From CAYFVR01 sp964346545 (GTDB taxonomy: Bacteria > Desulfobacterota > Desulfobacteria > Desulfobacterales > Desulfococcaceae): a stretch of 64,000 bases of DNA. Each line of letters opens with the position of its first letter. Within the stretch, counting starts at the first letter, position 1. The notes under the pieces are model-generated. The model was given only the letters and a program-made list of their open reading frames with translations, was not told the origin of the DNA and searched no databases. The stretch lies in contig CAYFVR010000001.1 in assembly GCA_964346545.1 (NCBI GenBank), forward strand, positions 14,049-78,048, written 5' to 3'. The translations under genes and the position numbers were made by a program. Positions 19,601 to 26,616 of this stretch are shown one piece after another.

Positions 19601-22065
19601 AGTGGCAATTTCTCGATTCCACCGGCCAGTGGGCGCCCATCGACAACGGCCAGCTCGACGAGGCCAACGCCCTGTTGCTGGGTCCCACGGACCAGATTCG
19701 GTTCATTCCGGACGAAAATTTCAACACCGACGAGGAGCCCGGCGCCGTCACGCCGACCATCACGGCCAAGTCATGGGACACCGCCGAATTCGCCGGCACC
19801 CCGGGGACTTTCGTGAACACCGTGGGCGACAACGTCGCCTTCAGCCAGGAAGGCACGGGCGAGTTGCCGGTGCTGGCCGTCAACGACCGGCCGGACATCG
19901 TTTTGGGTCCCAACCTGGACCCGGACAACGACGACGTGGTGAACGAACAACAACGGCTGGACGAGAGCGGCCGAATCACCTTCACCGGCATCACTCTTCA
20001 GGACATCGACCTGGCCAAGGGGGAGGAAGACGGTCCCAATCCCGGCCAGATCGACCTGACGGTTTCGGTGGATCGGGCCAGCAGCCAAGTCTTTCTGGAC
20101 AGTCTGGCCGGCGTCACGATTATTGGCGGAGCCAACGGCTCCCAGACCGTGACCATCCGGGGCGATTTGGCCGACGTCAGCTCCGCCATTCAGACCGGCC
20201 TTCGCTACGAGGCCGACCTGAACGAGCTGAACAACGCGGCGTCGGATCAAGCCTACGACACGATTAACATCACCTCCAACGACCTGGGCAACGCCGGTCT
20301 TCCCGGTTCGCTCCAGGACGCGGACAACATCCAGATCGCCCTCTTCCCGGGGGACGCCCCGCCAGAGATCGACCTGGACGAAAACGACGACGGCGGCGCC
20401 GACCCGGAAAACGACATCCCGCCGGCGGGTCCCCAGGCCCCGGGGAACGAGGACACCGGCAACTACAACGTCTTCTTCATCGAAGACAGCGACTGCACCC
20501 CGGTGCTCATCGCCGACGAAGACATCCTGATCGCCGACGACAATGGCCTGATCCAGCGCATGACCGTGGAGTTGACAAATCGGCTGGATTCCGGCGGCCC
20601 GGCCTCCCCGCCGCCGGAACAGGGAGGGCAACTCTTGGCGCTGGACCAGAACGCCGAGTCCGGACTGCTGGAATCCCTGGGCTTTAGTCAGGACGTACTG
20701 GACGCCGTCAACGCCGATCCAAACACCAATATCACGGTGAACGTTGCCCAGCAGACCAACGCCGCCGGCCAGGTGGTGGCCTTGACGCTGGAATTCCAGG
20801 GAATCGCGTCCACCGAGGCCTATCAGCAAATCCTGAACACGGTCACCTACGACAACGACTCTCAAAACCCCAGCGACACCACCCCCGCCGGGGAGAGCGT
20901 GCGCCGGGTGGCCGCGGTGACGGTGACCGACGTGCCCATCGACGGCGAGGGCCCGGGCCAGAGCAGCACCGCCTTTTCCCGAATCGCCATCATCCCCGTC
21001 AACGACGCGCCGGTCAACCAGGTTCCCGGTGAAATTATCGTTCCCTCCGGCACCATCGTGGACATCGGCGGCCAGCTCGACGTGGGCGACGTGGAAGGGC
21101 CGGCGGAGATGTCCGTCAACCTGGGCGTCATCTTCGGCGTCTTGAACGTCGCGGAGGGCCAAGGCGTCCAGATCGACGGCAACGGCACGGCGGACCTGAC
21201 CCTGACCGGCTCCATCGAAGCGGTCAACGCGGTTCTGGATTCGCTGTCCTACGCGCCGCCGGCGAATTTCACCGGCGAGGACACCTTGACCGTCACCTCC
21301 AACGATTTCGGATACGAGGGAATCAACCCGTCCTTCGTGGGAAGCAACGGCGTCCGTTGCGTGGTTGCGCCTTTCGACGAGGCGGGAAATCCCATCGTGG
21401 ACGAACGCGGCGACCTCGTCCCCGACGGGCCCGACGAAAAAACTCCCAACGATCGGGACGCCCTGACCGACGTGGACACCATTCTCATCCGGGTGGCCCA
21501 ATCCGATCCGGACACCCTGCCGGAACCGCCGACGCCGCCCCCGAGCCCGCCGCTCCAGCCCATCGCCCCGCCGGACGCCGACGGTCCCGACGGCATCAGC
21601 CCCGGCCCCGTCAATCTCCCCGGCATGGTGGGCGTAACCGGCGGGCAGGCCGGCATTTCGGCCCGCGGCATCGGCCCCGGCGGCGAGGGCTTCATGGACT
21701 TCTGCTCCATCGAGGAGGCCCTGCGCAGCCATCTGGGCTGCCGCTTCGCCAACACCCTGAATCCGGAATCCCAGTTCAGTTCCCTCTCCTGGGGCGACAT
21801 GACCGACCTGGGCTGGAAGCCGCCCTCGCTGTATCTGGACGAGGAGTACGACCTGTATTCCCAGCTCTTCATGGAAGAGCCGGGCGACCCGGGCTTCAAC
21901 GTGGAGGCGGGCGCCTTCGGCGTGGACCTGGGCGGCCTGCCCGAAACGCCGGAGCGGGTCTTCCGGGAAGGCCAAAACCGGGAAACCTTCAACGAGATGG
22001 AACCCAACGAAATTCGCGAAGCCTTTTTCGCCAACCGGAAAAACCTTGATCGAACCGGACGATAA
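16681..22065 (+). CDS. Giant DUF4347 / cadherin-like repeat protein, probable export substrate
   Basis: A 1794-residue acidic protein. Residues 4-16 (LMKLENRIVLDAA) resemble the short LEPR-type N-terminal motif of large surface proteins. Residues 88-258 are a DUF4347 domain (LLSHGGSGFFQLGN, IHLMGCNVAED, GGDWELE). Residues 260-1640 hold repeats of cadherin-like type, each closing with a VNDxP-like motif (PLNDAP, PVNDAP, AVNDGP, AVNDRP, PVNDAP). A Pro-rich linker and a non-repetitive C-terminus with a conserved-looking CSIEEALRSHLGCRF follow. There is no Sec signal and no GGxGxDxxx calcium repeat. The ATG follows GGAGG. Its place among TolC and HlyD-like genes suggests non-Sec export as a surface or secreted adhesin. 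Confidence 0.85.
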   Translation: MLNLMKLENRIVLDAAGMDAAMDHAADGPDDVGPNPDAESASIPDAPDVHAGAVAEVATMLSADEGDAADGRPEDIGPILRPAEGSDPLNVVLIADNLPDLQTLRDAIHPDAKVIEYDADAESAQEVVARVTAVAESNGSIESLTLLSHGGSGFFQLGNERITTDNLSDNATAWRALDEAMEDGGQIHLMGCNVAEDSETGLTLLNGVAEATQATVFSSNDITGKGGDWELETASDEAPGRADLPLDVALLGDYAGQLQDPPVQFVPPTEVFGREDARSGIVITLFVRNDVDPDSLQIQATPAGGDDVIRLSDIDQPELGSQVPYNPQPGQVRPPAGYTGFTWVAFYSPQANQFHPNGDETPITVSVQSGNGGQAVDATETYTLTVDPLNDAPFLREGLESTGDFVDDFRNVGTIDIGTVEEDATDPAGIPLSTLINPAILDVDDGDPTGIAIIGTDVGGGGVWQFNSGGGWVDVGPVSAESALVLASSVQVRFLPQGQWSQEQTEATLEFRAWDQTDGNASGATGVNTEVGPRPSEPGDTAAYSKATGNLRVEVTPVNDAPEPPTVEIDDPYIENGFVTPDQTGVPKELGITLGEDPDDTDFTEVVVEITDGFQNDSRGVDVLFLAGSLPSTIQAQVETGRVVFTPADGLESAPISDFQLAVDQVRYEHAGGPDLLGPGEEASALNGDDPIERPRAIEVTVSDANASEADNGIQDSTGEGELPVDAVNDGPDAEPESDELVYSLNVNQPTRLALVDNTFTLEDVDDVDLATSNLPRGVGEIRVRIEDGYTAAVDELEFDGAGFNDVSVSVQEGGRTLVLTPTNGQAFTLSRAEDVARQVSYVNNAADAAQANEDADRVVAITVTDNNSGGEGDFSEPQIPAPTDPQFVDGPKSDTVTRTIQIDADAPPELDFGDGIFEDNGNPNDPFFSPRTPDQVEGFTVQDIVASFNLPNQPPNQGVEALAITAVDDANGQWQFLDSTGQWAPIDNGQLDEANALLLGPTDQIRFIPDENFNTDEEPGAVTPTITAKSWDTAEFAGTPGTFVNTVGDNVAFSQEGTGELPVLAVNDRPDIVLGPNLDPDNDDVVNEQQRLDESGRITFTGITLQDIDLAKGEEDGPNPGQIDLTVSVDRASSQVFLDSLAGVTIIGGANGSQTVTIRGDLADVSSAIQTGLRYEADLNELNNAASDQAYDTINITSNDLGNAGLPGSLQDADNIQIALFPGDAPPEIDLDENDDGGADPENDIPPAGPQAPGNEDTGNYNVFFIEDSDCTPVLIADEDILIADDNGLIQRMTVELTNRLDSGGPASPPPEQGGQLLALDQNAESGLLESLGFSQDVLDAVNADPNTNITVNVAQQTNAAGQVVALTLEFQGIASTEAYQQILNTVTYDNDSQNPSDTTPAGESVRRVAAVTVTDVPIDGEGPGQSSTAFSRIAIIPVNDAPVNQVPGEIIVPSGTIVDIGGQLDVGDVEGPAEMSVNLGVIFGVLNVAEGQGVQIDGNGTADLTLTGSIEAVNAVLDSLSYAPPANFTGEDTLTVTSNDFGYEGINPSFVGSNGVRCVVAPFDEAGNPIVDERGDLVPDGPDEKTPNDRDALTDVDTILIRVAQSDPDTLPEPPTPPPSPPLQPIAPPDADGPDGISPGPVNLPGMVGVTGGQAGISARGIGPGGEGFMDFCSIEEALRSHLGCRFANTLNPESQFSSLSWGDMTDLGWKPPSLYLDEEYDLYSQLFMEEPGDPGFNVEAGAFGVDLGGLPETPERVFREGQNRETFNEMEPNEIREAFFANRKNLDRTGR

Positions 22066-22070
22066 TCTTC

Positions 22071-22099
22071 GGGCGGGCCGGCGATCCACCGGCCCGCCC
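22071..22099 (+). repeat. 11-bp hairpin after the giant-protein gene
   Basis: GGGCGGGCCGG (22071-22081) and CCGGCCCGCCC (22089-22099) form a perfect stem around a 7-base loop, starting six bases after the giant-protein stop. No T run follows and the next gene starts 15 bases later. It may attenuate or stabilise the transcript. Confidence 0.75.
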
Positions 22100-22113
22100 A
22101 CCCGCCTCGCGCC

Positions 22114-24303
22114 ATGACCAACGACGCCGATTCCCCCCGCCAAAATCCGGCCGGAGCCGCGCCTTCCGCTCCCGCCACCCTGGAAGACTACCTGGAAACG
22201 CCTTGGCGGGGGTTGCGCCCGGATTTGAAACTGTTCCCCGGCCCGGTGGAATACGACGGCCAGCGTTCCTGGGTGCTGGAAGACCCGGTGCGGGGCAACA
22301 CCTATCGGCTGGGCCACGCCGAAGGCGAATTGATCTACCGCCTCGTCGCCGGCCGCTCCCCCGAGTCGGCCCTTCGCCACCTGTACCAGACCACCACCCT
22401 CCGGCCCACCCCCGCGGACGCGATCGCCTTCCTGACCATGCTCCAGCGGGAGCGGCTGACCCGGCTGCCCGCCGACTTCGTCGAAAAATCGGCCGCGGCC
22501 GGCGGCGACGCGGGCGAGCCTTCGGCGTTGGACCAACTTCGTCAAGGAAGCATCTTTTTCCGGATTCCCCTGCTCCGTCCCGACGGATTCCTCTCGCGAA
22601 CCGTCCGCTGGGCGTCCATGCTCTGGTCTCCCCCCCTCCGCTGGTTCTACCTCCTGTGCGGGCTGACCGGCCTGGCGCTCACGGCGCAGGAGATCGAGGC
22701 CTACCTGGGCACGGTCAACTACCTGTTCACCCCCCGGGGCGGGCTGGCGTTCCTGGCCTGCCTCGTCGCGCTCAAAATCGGCCACGAATTCGCCCACGCC
22801 TACGCCGCCAAGGCCATGGGGCTCCACGTCCGAAGCATGGGAATCATGCTCATCGTCGTCTGGCCGCTGCTCTACACCGACACCACCGACGCCTGGAAAC
22901 TGCCCGACCGCCGGCGGCGCATGGCCATCAGCGCCGCCGGGGTGACGTTCGAACTGGCGGTGGCCGGGGTCGCCCTGTTGCTCTGGGCCAGCGTCCCGGA
23001 CGGGATCGCCCGCAGCATCTTCTTTTTCCTTTCCAGCGCCTCCCTCATTTCCACGGTCCTGATCAACCTCAACCCGTTCATGCGCTACGACGGATACTAT
23101 CTGCTGATGGACCTGTGGGGCATCGACAACCTGCGGCCCCGGGCCTTCGCGGTGCTGCGCCACGGCGCCCGGCGGCTGCTGCTGGACTGGAAGGCCCCGT
23201 CGCCGGAAATTCATCCCCACCGGCGGGCCATGCTGGTCTACGGCTTTTTCGCGGCCCTCTACCGGCTCTTCATCGGGGCGACCATCGCCCTTGCGGTCTA
23301 CCACCTGCTGTTCCCCGCCCTGGGGCTGGCGGTCTTCCTGCTTCAGCTCTGGCTGTTCCTGATTCGGCCGGTCATCGGGGAGGTTCGCGCCGCATGGCGG
23401 GGCCGGCGCCACTGGGGCTCCCGCTTTCGGATCGCGGCCAGCGGCCTGGGATTCGCCGGCCTGCTGGCCCTTCTGGTTCTGCCCCTGCCCCGCTTCGAGA
23501 CGGTTCCCTCCCTGCTGCTGTTCCAGGAGGCGATCCGGGTGGAAGCCCCGTCCCCCGGGCGGCTCTCCGAGGCGCTCCCCGCCGAGGGACGAACCGTGAC
23601 CGAGGGCGAACCCCTGGTTCGGCTAACCAGCGACACCCTGGCCTTCGAACGGGAACAGGCCGAATTCGATCTTCAAAAGGTCCGGGCCGGCATCCGGAAT
23701 CTGGGGACCAGCCCGGAGCAGGTCGCCTACGGCCGCTGGCTGGAGGCCGAGGCGGAGCGACTCCAGAGCATTCTGGACAAATATCGGGAGGCCATGGCCC
23801 AGATGGAAATCCGGGCGCCCGCCGAAGGCCGGATCGTGGACGTCAACCCGGATCTGTACGCCGGGGCCTTTCTGCGCCGGGGGGTTCACCTGTTCACGGT
23901 GATGGCGCCGTCCCGTCACGAGGTCAAGGCCTTCGTCCACGAAAAGGCCATGCCGGACCTTCGAGTGGCGGCCATCCGCGAGGCGACCGTCCGCCTGCCC
24001 GCCCCGGAGATCCCGGCCATCCGGGTCCGGCTGGCGGAGCGGAGCCGGTTTCCGGCGCATCGCCTGCCCAACCAAAGTCTGTTTGACATCGCCGGCGGCC
24101 CTATTGTATCCGTGGAAGATTCCCTGGGACGCCGGCCCCGGGACGCCTATTTCACCCTGACCTTCGAGGTGCCGGACCCGCCGCCGGGCCGCTTGGCCCA
24201 TGGGCTTCCGTCCCGGATCTGGCTGCGAACGGCGGGGCGGCCGCTCTTGGTCCGCGCCGCCGCCGGCATTTGGCAACCCCTCTCCGAGCGAGGACTTTTC
24301 TGA
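22114..24303 (+). CDS. PqqD-like / M50 site-2 metalloprotease / HlyD-like fusion protein
   Basis: A 729-residue inner-membrane protein with three parts. Residues 45-125 resemble PqqD (YRLGHAEGELIYRLVAGRSP). Residues 165-460 are a polytopic M50 (site-2 protease) region with zinc motif H224-E-F-A-H228 and the second motif N318-LNPFMRYDG with Asp326. Residues 470-700 form a HlyD-like periplasmic arm with a biotinyl-lipoyl-like half-motif (EAPSPGRLSEALPAEGRTVT) and a coiled-coil hairpin. The zinc ligands are intact, so it could be proteolytically active. It lies between the giant protein and the adaptor gene and is the only polytopic protein of the block, so it may be the inner-membrane part of the exporter. 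That role is inferred. Confidence 0.85.
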   Translation: MTNDADSPRQNPAGAAPSAPATLEDYLETPWRGLRPDLKLFPGPVEYDGQRSWVLEDPVRGNTYRLGHAEGELIYRLVAGRSPESALRHLYQTTTLRPTPADAIAFLTMLQRERLTRLPADFVEKSAAAGGDAGEPSALDQLRQGSIFFRIPLLRPDGFLSRTVRWASMLWSPPLRWFYLLCGLTGLALTAQEIEAYLGTVNYLFTPRGGLAFLACLVALKIGHEFAHAYAAKAMGLHVRSMGIMLIVVWPLLYTDTTDAWKLPDRRRRMAISAAGVTFELAVAGVALLLWASVPDGIARSIFFFLSSASLISTVLINLNPFMRYDGYYLLMDLWGIDNLRPRAFAVLRHGARRLLLDWKAPSPEIHPHRRAMLVYGFFAALYRLFIGATIALAVYHLLFPALGLAVFLLQLWLFLIRPVIGEVRAAWRGRRHWGSRFRIAASGLGFAGLLALLVLPLPRFETVPSLLLFQEAIRVEAPSPGRLSEALPAEGRTVTEGEPLVRLTSDTLAFEREQAEFDLQKVRAGIRNLGTSPEQVAYGRWLEAEAERLQSILDKYREAMAQMEIRAPAEGRIVDVNPDLYAGAFLRRGVHLFTVMAPSRHEVKAFVHEKAMPDLRVAAIREATVRLPAPEIPAIRVRLAERSRFPAHRLPNQSLFDIAGGPIVSVEDSLGRRPRDAYFTLTFEVPDPPPGRLAHGLPSRIWLRTAGRPLLVRAAAGIWQPLSERGLF

Positions 24304-24304
24304 C

Positions 24305-25108
24305 ATGGCCCGTTTTCGGCTGACGCCGCACCTTGTCCGCGCCCTTATGGCGCTTCTTCTCTCCATTCCCGCAACCGCTTTCGCCCAAGACGCCCCGGCC
24401 CCCGGGGAATCCCCCGCGGATTCCATGGCGCCGGCGGAGCCGCCCGGCGTGTTCAAGCCCTTCCCCGTGGTGTTCGAGGCCCGCCAGAAGGCGGTGCTTT
24501 CGGCCGAGCGGGCGGGCGCCCTCACCAGCCTCAAGGCCGACGTGGGCGACACCGTCAAAAAAGGCGCGGTGATCGCCCAGGTGGACGTGGGGGAGGCCGC
24601 CCTCCGAAAAAAACGGGGGGAAGTGGCCCTCGGCCATCTGGAAAAGCAAATTCAGGAACTGACCCAGCTCAACCAGCGGGGACTGGCCACCAACGAGGAG
24701 GTGCAAAAGGTCCGCATGGAGCGGGACGTGACCCGGGCCGACGTGCAGATCTACAAGCGGCAGATCGCCCAGTCCACCATTCGCGCGCCGTTCGCCGGCA
24801 TGGTGGTCCGCCGTCACGTGGAGCCCCACGAGTGGGTCACCGCCGGCCAGCCGGTGTTGGACATGGTCAATCTGGACCGCATCCGGGCCGTCGCCAACCT
24901 GCCCGCCCACATCGCCGTGCGGCTCAAGGCGGGCGACATCCACACCCTGTACATCCATGATCTGGAAGCCGAGATGAAGGGCACGGTGGACGCCGTGGCC
25001 CCGGAGGTGGACGAGCGAAGCAATACCGCCCAAGTCATCTGGAGCGTGGACGCCGGCGGCCGACGGCTGTTGCCGGGCATGAAGGGAGAGGTCCGGGTTG
25101 AGCCGTAA
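24305..25108 (+). CDS. Periplasmic adaptor (membrane-fusion) protein, short
   Basis: A 267-residue periplasmic adaptor with an N-terminal Sec signal (cleavage probably after TAFA). It has the lipoyl half-motifs (ERAGALTSLKADVGDTVKKG and TIRAPFAGMVVRRHVEPHEW), a helical hairpin between them, and a beta-barrel end (GRRLLPGMKGEVRVEP). It starts one base after the M50 gene stop. At 267 residues it is shorter than typical RND or HlyD adaptors. It probably bridges the inner-membrane component and the TolC-like channel. Confidence 0.87.
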   Translation: MARFRLTPHLVRALMALLLSIPATAFAQDAPAPGESPADSMAPAEPPGVFKPFPVVFEARQKAVLSAERAGALTSLKADVGDTVKKGAVIAQVDVGEAALRKKRGEVALGHLEKQIQELTQLNQRGLATNEEVQKVRMERDVTRADVQIYKRQIAQSTIRAPFAGMVVRRHVEPHEWVTAGQPVLDMVNLDRIRAVANLPAHIAVRLKAGDIHTLYIHDLEAEMKGTVDAVAPEVDERSNTAQVIWSVDAGGRRLLPGMKGEVRVEP

Positions 25109-26522
25109 ACCGCCGGAAATCGGGGAGACCATCGGGGGCGCGGCCCCCGACGGAACGAGCGCGGCGGGACGAAGCGTCCCGCCGGCCGCGGGGGCGACCC
25201 GGGAGCAGGTGCTGACCCGGTTCATCCGGATGTGCACGGCCGTCTTTTCCACCCCGGTCTCCCAAGAGGCCGCCGCCATCGCCGTCAACCGGGTGTCGGA
25301 GCTGACCCGGGTGGATCGGGCGGTCCTGGTCCGGCTGGACGGAAAGCCAACCATCGCCGCCGTCAACGGCGGCGGCGCGGCGGCCCAGGACAGCGCTTTC
25401 GCCGACGCGGTGGAAACGGCCCGAAAACGGTTCGGCCGCCGGCCCGAGGCGGTGGTGGTGCCGGTCGTGTCCGACGCCGAACGGGAATCGGCCCCCTCGC
25501 TCCACGCCGTTCAGCGGGCCATGGGCGGCGCCCAGATTCTGTGGCTGCCGCTCTGGCTCTCCAGCGATCAGAGCGTCCCGCCGCGCCAAGCCCTGTGGCT
25601 GGAGCGGTGGCACGGCAACCGCTGGGAGCGGGGCGACGTGGAGCTGTTGCAGCACGCCGCCCTCTTTCTGGGCCACGGTCTCCTCCGGTCCCGGACGCGG
25701 CCCAAGGCGCGGGGCCGATACCTTCGGCTGGGGCTTCTGGCCGCGCTGCTGCTTTTTCTGGCCATGCCGGTCACCTCTCGGGTCACCGCCCCCGCTCGGG
25801 TGGCGCCCGACCGTCCCCACCATATTTTCGCGCCCATGGACGGCATCATCAAGGAGTTGCTGGTGCGGCCCGGCCAATGGGTGGAGCCCGGCGACGTGCT
25901 CTACCGCTACGACGCCCGGGTGCTGGACAAACGGCTGGACGAGGCCTTTCGCCAGGTGGCGGTGGAACGGGCCAAGCTGGCGCGGCTCCAGGGCGCGGCC
26001 CACCGAGATCCCGAGGCCCGGGCCGAACTGCCGGTTCAGGATTTGGAGGTCAAGCGGGCCGAGGCGGAAACCGTCTTTTACGCCCAGCAGCAGGATCGGG
26101 CCGACGTGCGCACCGCCCAGCCCGGCGTCGTCGTGCTGGACGATCCCGACGCCCTGATCGGCGCGGCGGTCCAGACCGGCCAGGCGGTCATGAGCGTGGC
26201 CGACCCGGCCCAGACCAAGCTGCGGCTCCGGGTGCCCGCCGGCGACGTGGGCTTTCTGGAGGAAGGCGCCCGGGTCTCCATCCGGCTGGACAGCAATCCG
26301 CTTCGGAACCTGCCGGCCATCATCACCCGGATCGGCTTCGAGGTCCGCCTCTCCGAAACCGGGACGCCGTCGGTGGCCGCCGACGCCGTCTGGGTGGGCG
26401 ACCCGCCCGACGCGCAGCCGGGCCAGAAAGGCACGGCCCGCATCTTCGGCCCCTCCACCGTCATGGCCTTTCAAATTCTGCGCAAACCGTTCATCGCGCT
26501 CCGATCCATCACCGGCTTTTGA
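25098..26522 (+). CDS. GAF domain / single span / HlyD-like fusion protein
   Basis: A 474-residue protein with a divergent GAF-like region (about 30-195, LTRFIRMCTAVFSTPVSQEA), one membrane span near 215-232 (LRLGLLAALLLFLAMPVTS) and a HlyD-type periplasmic part (HIFAPMDGIIKELLVRPGQW, then coiled coil and barrel). It thus has the topology of an adaptor with a cytoplasmic sensory domain. The start is TTG at 25098, behind AGGGAGAGG, overlapping the adaptor gene by 11 bases. It may tie export to a cytoplasmic signal; the ligand is unknown. Confidence 0.83.
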   Translation: MSRKPPEIGETIGGAAPDGTSAAGRSVPPAAGATREQVLTRFIRMCTAVFSTPVSQEAAAIAVNRVSELTRVDRAVLVRLDGKPTIAAVNGGGAAAQDSAFADAVETARKRFGRRPEAVVVPVVSDAERESAPSLHAVQRAMGGAQILWLPLWLSSDQSVPPRQALWLERWHGNRWERGDVELLQHAALFLGHGLLRSRTRPKARGRYLRLGLLAALLLFLAMPVTSRVTAPARVAPDRPHHIFAPMDGIIKELLVRPGQWVEPGDVLYRYDARVLDKRLDEAFRQVAVERAKLARLQGAAHRDPEARAELPVQDLEVKRAEAETVFYAQQQDRADVRTAQPGVVVLDDPDALIGAAVQTGQAVMSVADPAQTKLRLRVPAGDVGFLEEGARVSIRLDSNPLRNLPAIITRIGFEVRLSETGTPSVAADAVWVGDPPDAQPGQKGTARIFGPSTVMAFQILRKPFIALRSITGF

Positions 26523-26528
26523 TCGGCC

Positions 26529-26564
26529 CTCCCGTTCCAGCCCCCGTTCCAGCCCCCGTTCCAG
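26529..26564 (+). repeat. Three tandem copies of a 12-bp unit
   Basis: GTTCCAG followed by CCCCC occurs with period 12: GTTCCAG begins at 26534, 26546 and 26558. It lies in the 94-base gap before the cyclase gene. Confidence 0.8.
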
Positions 26565-26616
26565 CAATGGGACCGGCCTTCCCGCGCCGCCCGCCGCAAC
26601 GGAACGACGCGCGCCC

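Noticed and set aside
16681..22065. Classical type I (RTX) secretion substrate
   Set aside because: No GGxGxDxxx nonapeptide repeats were seen and no ABC transporter gene is in the block.
19771..23412. A 1213-codon open frame opposite the DUF4347 and M50 genes
   Set aside because: It spans two real genes and their intergenic hairpin and has no protein features of its own.
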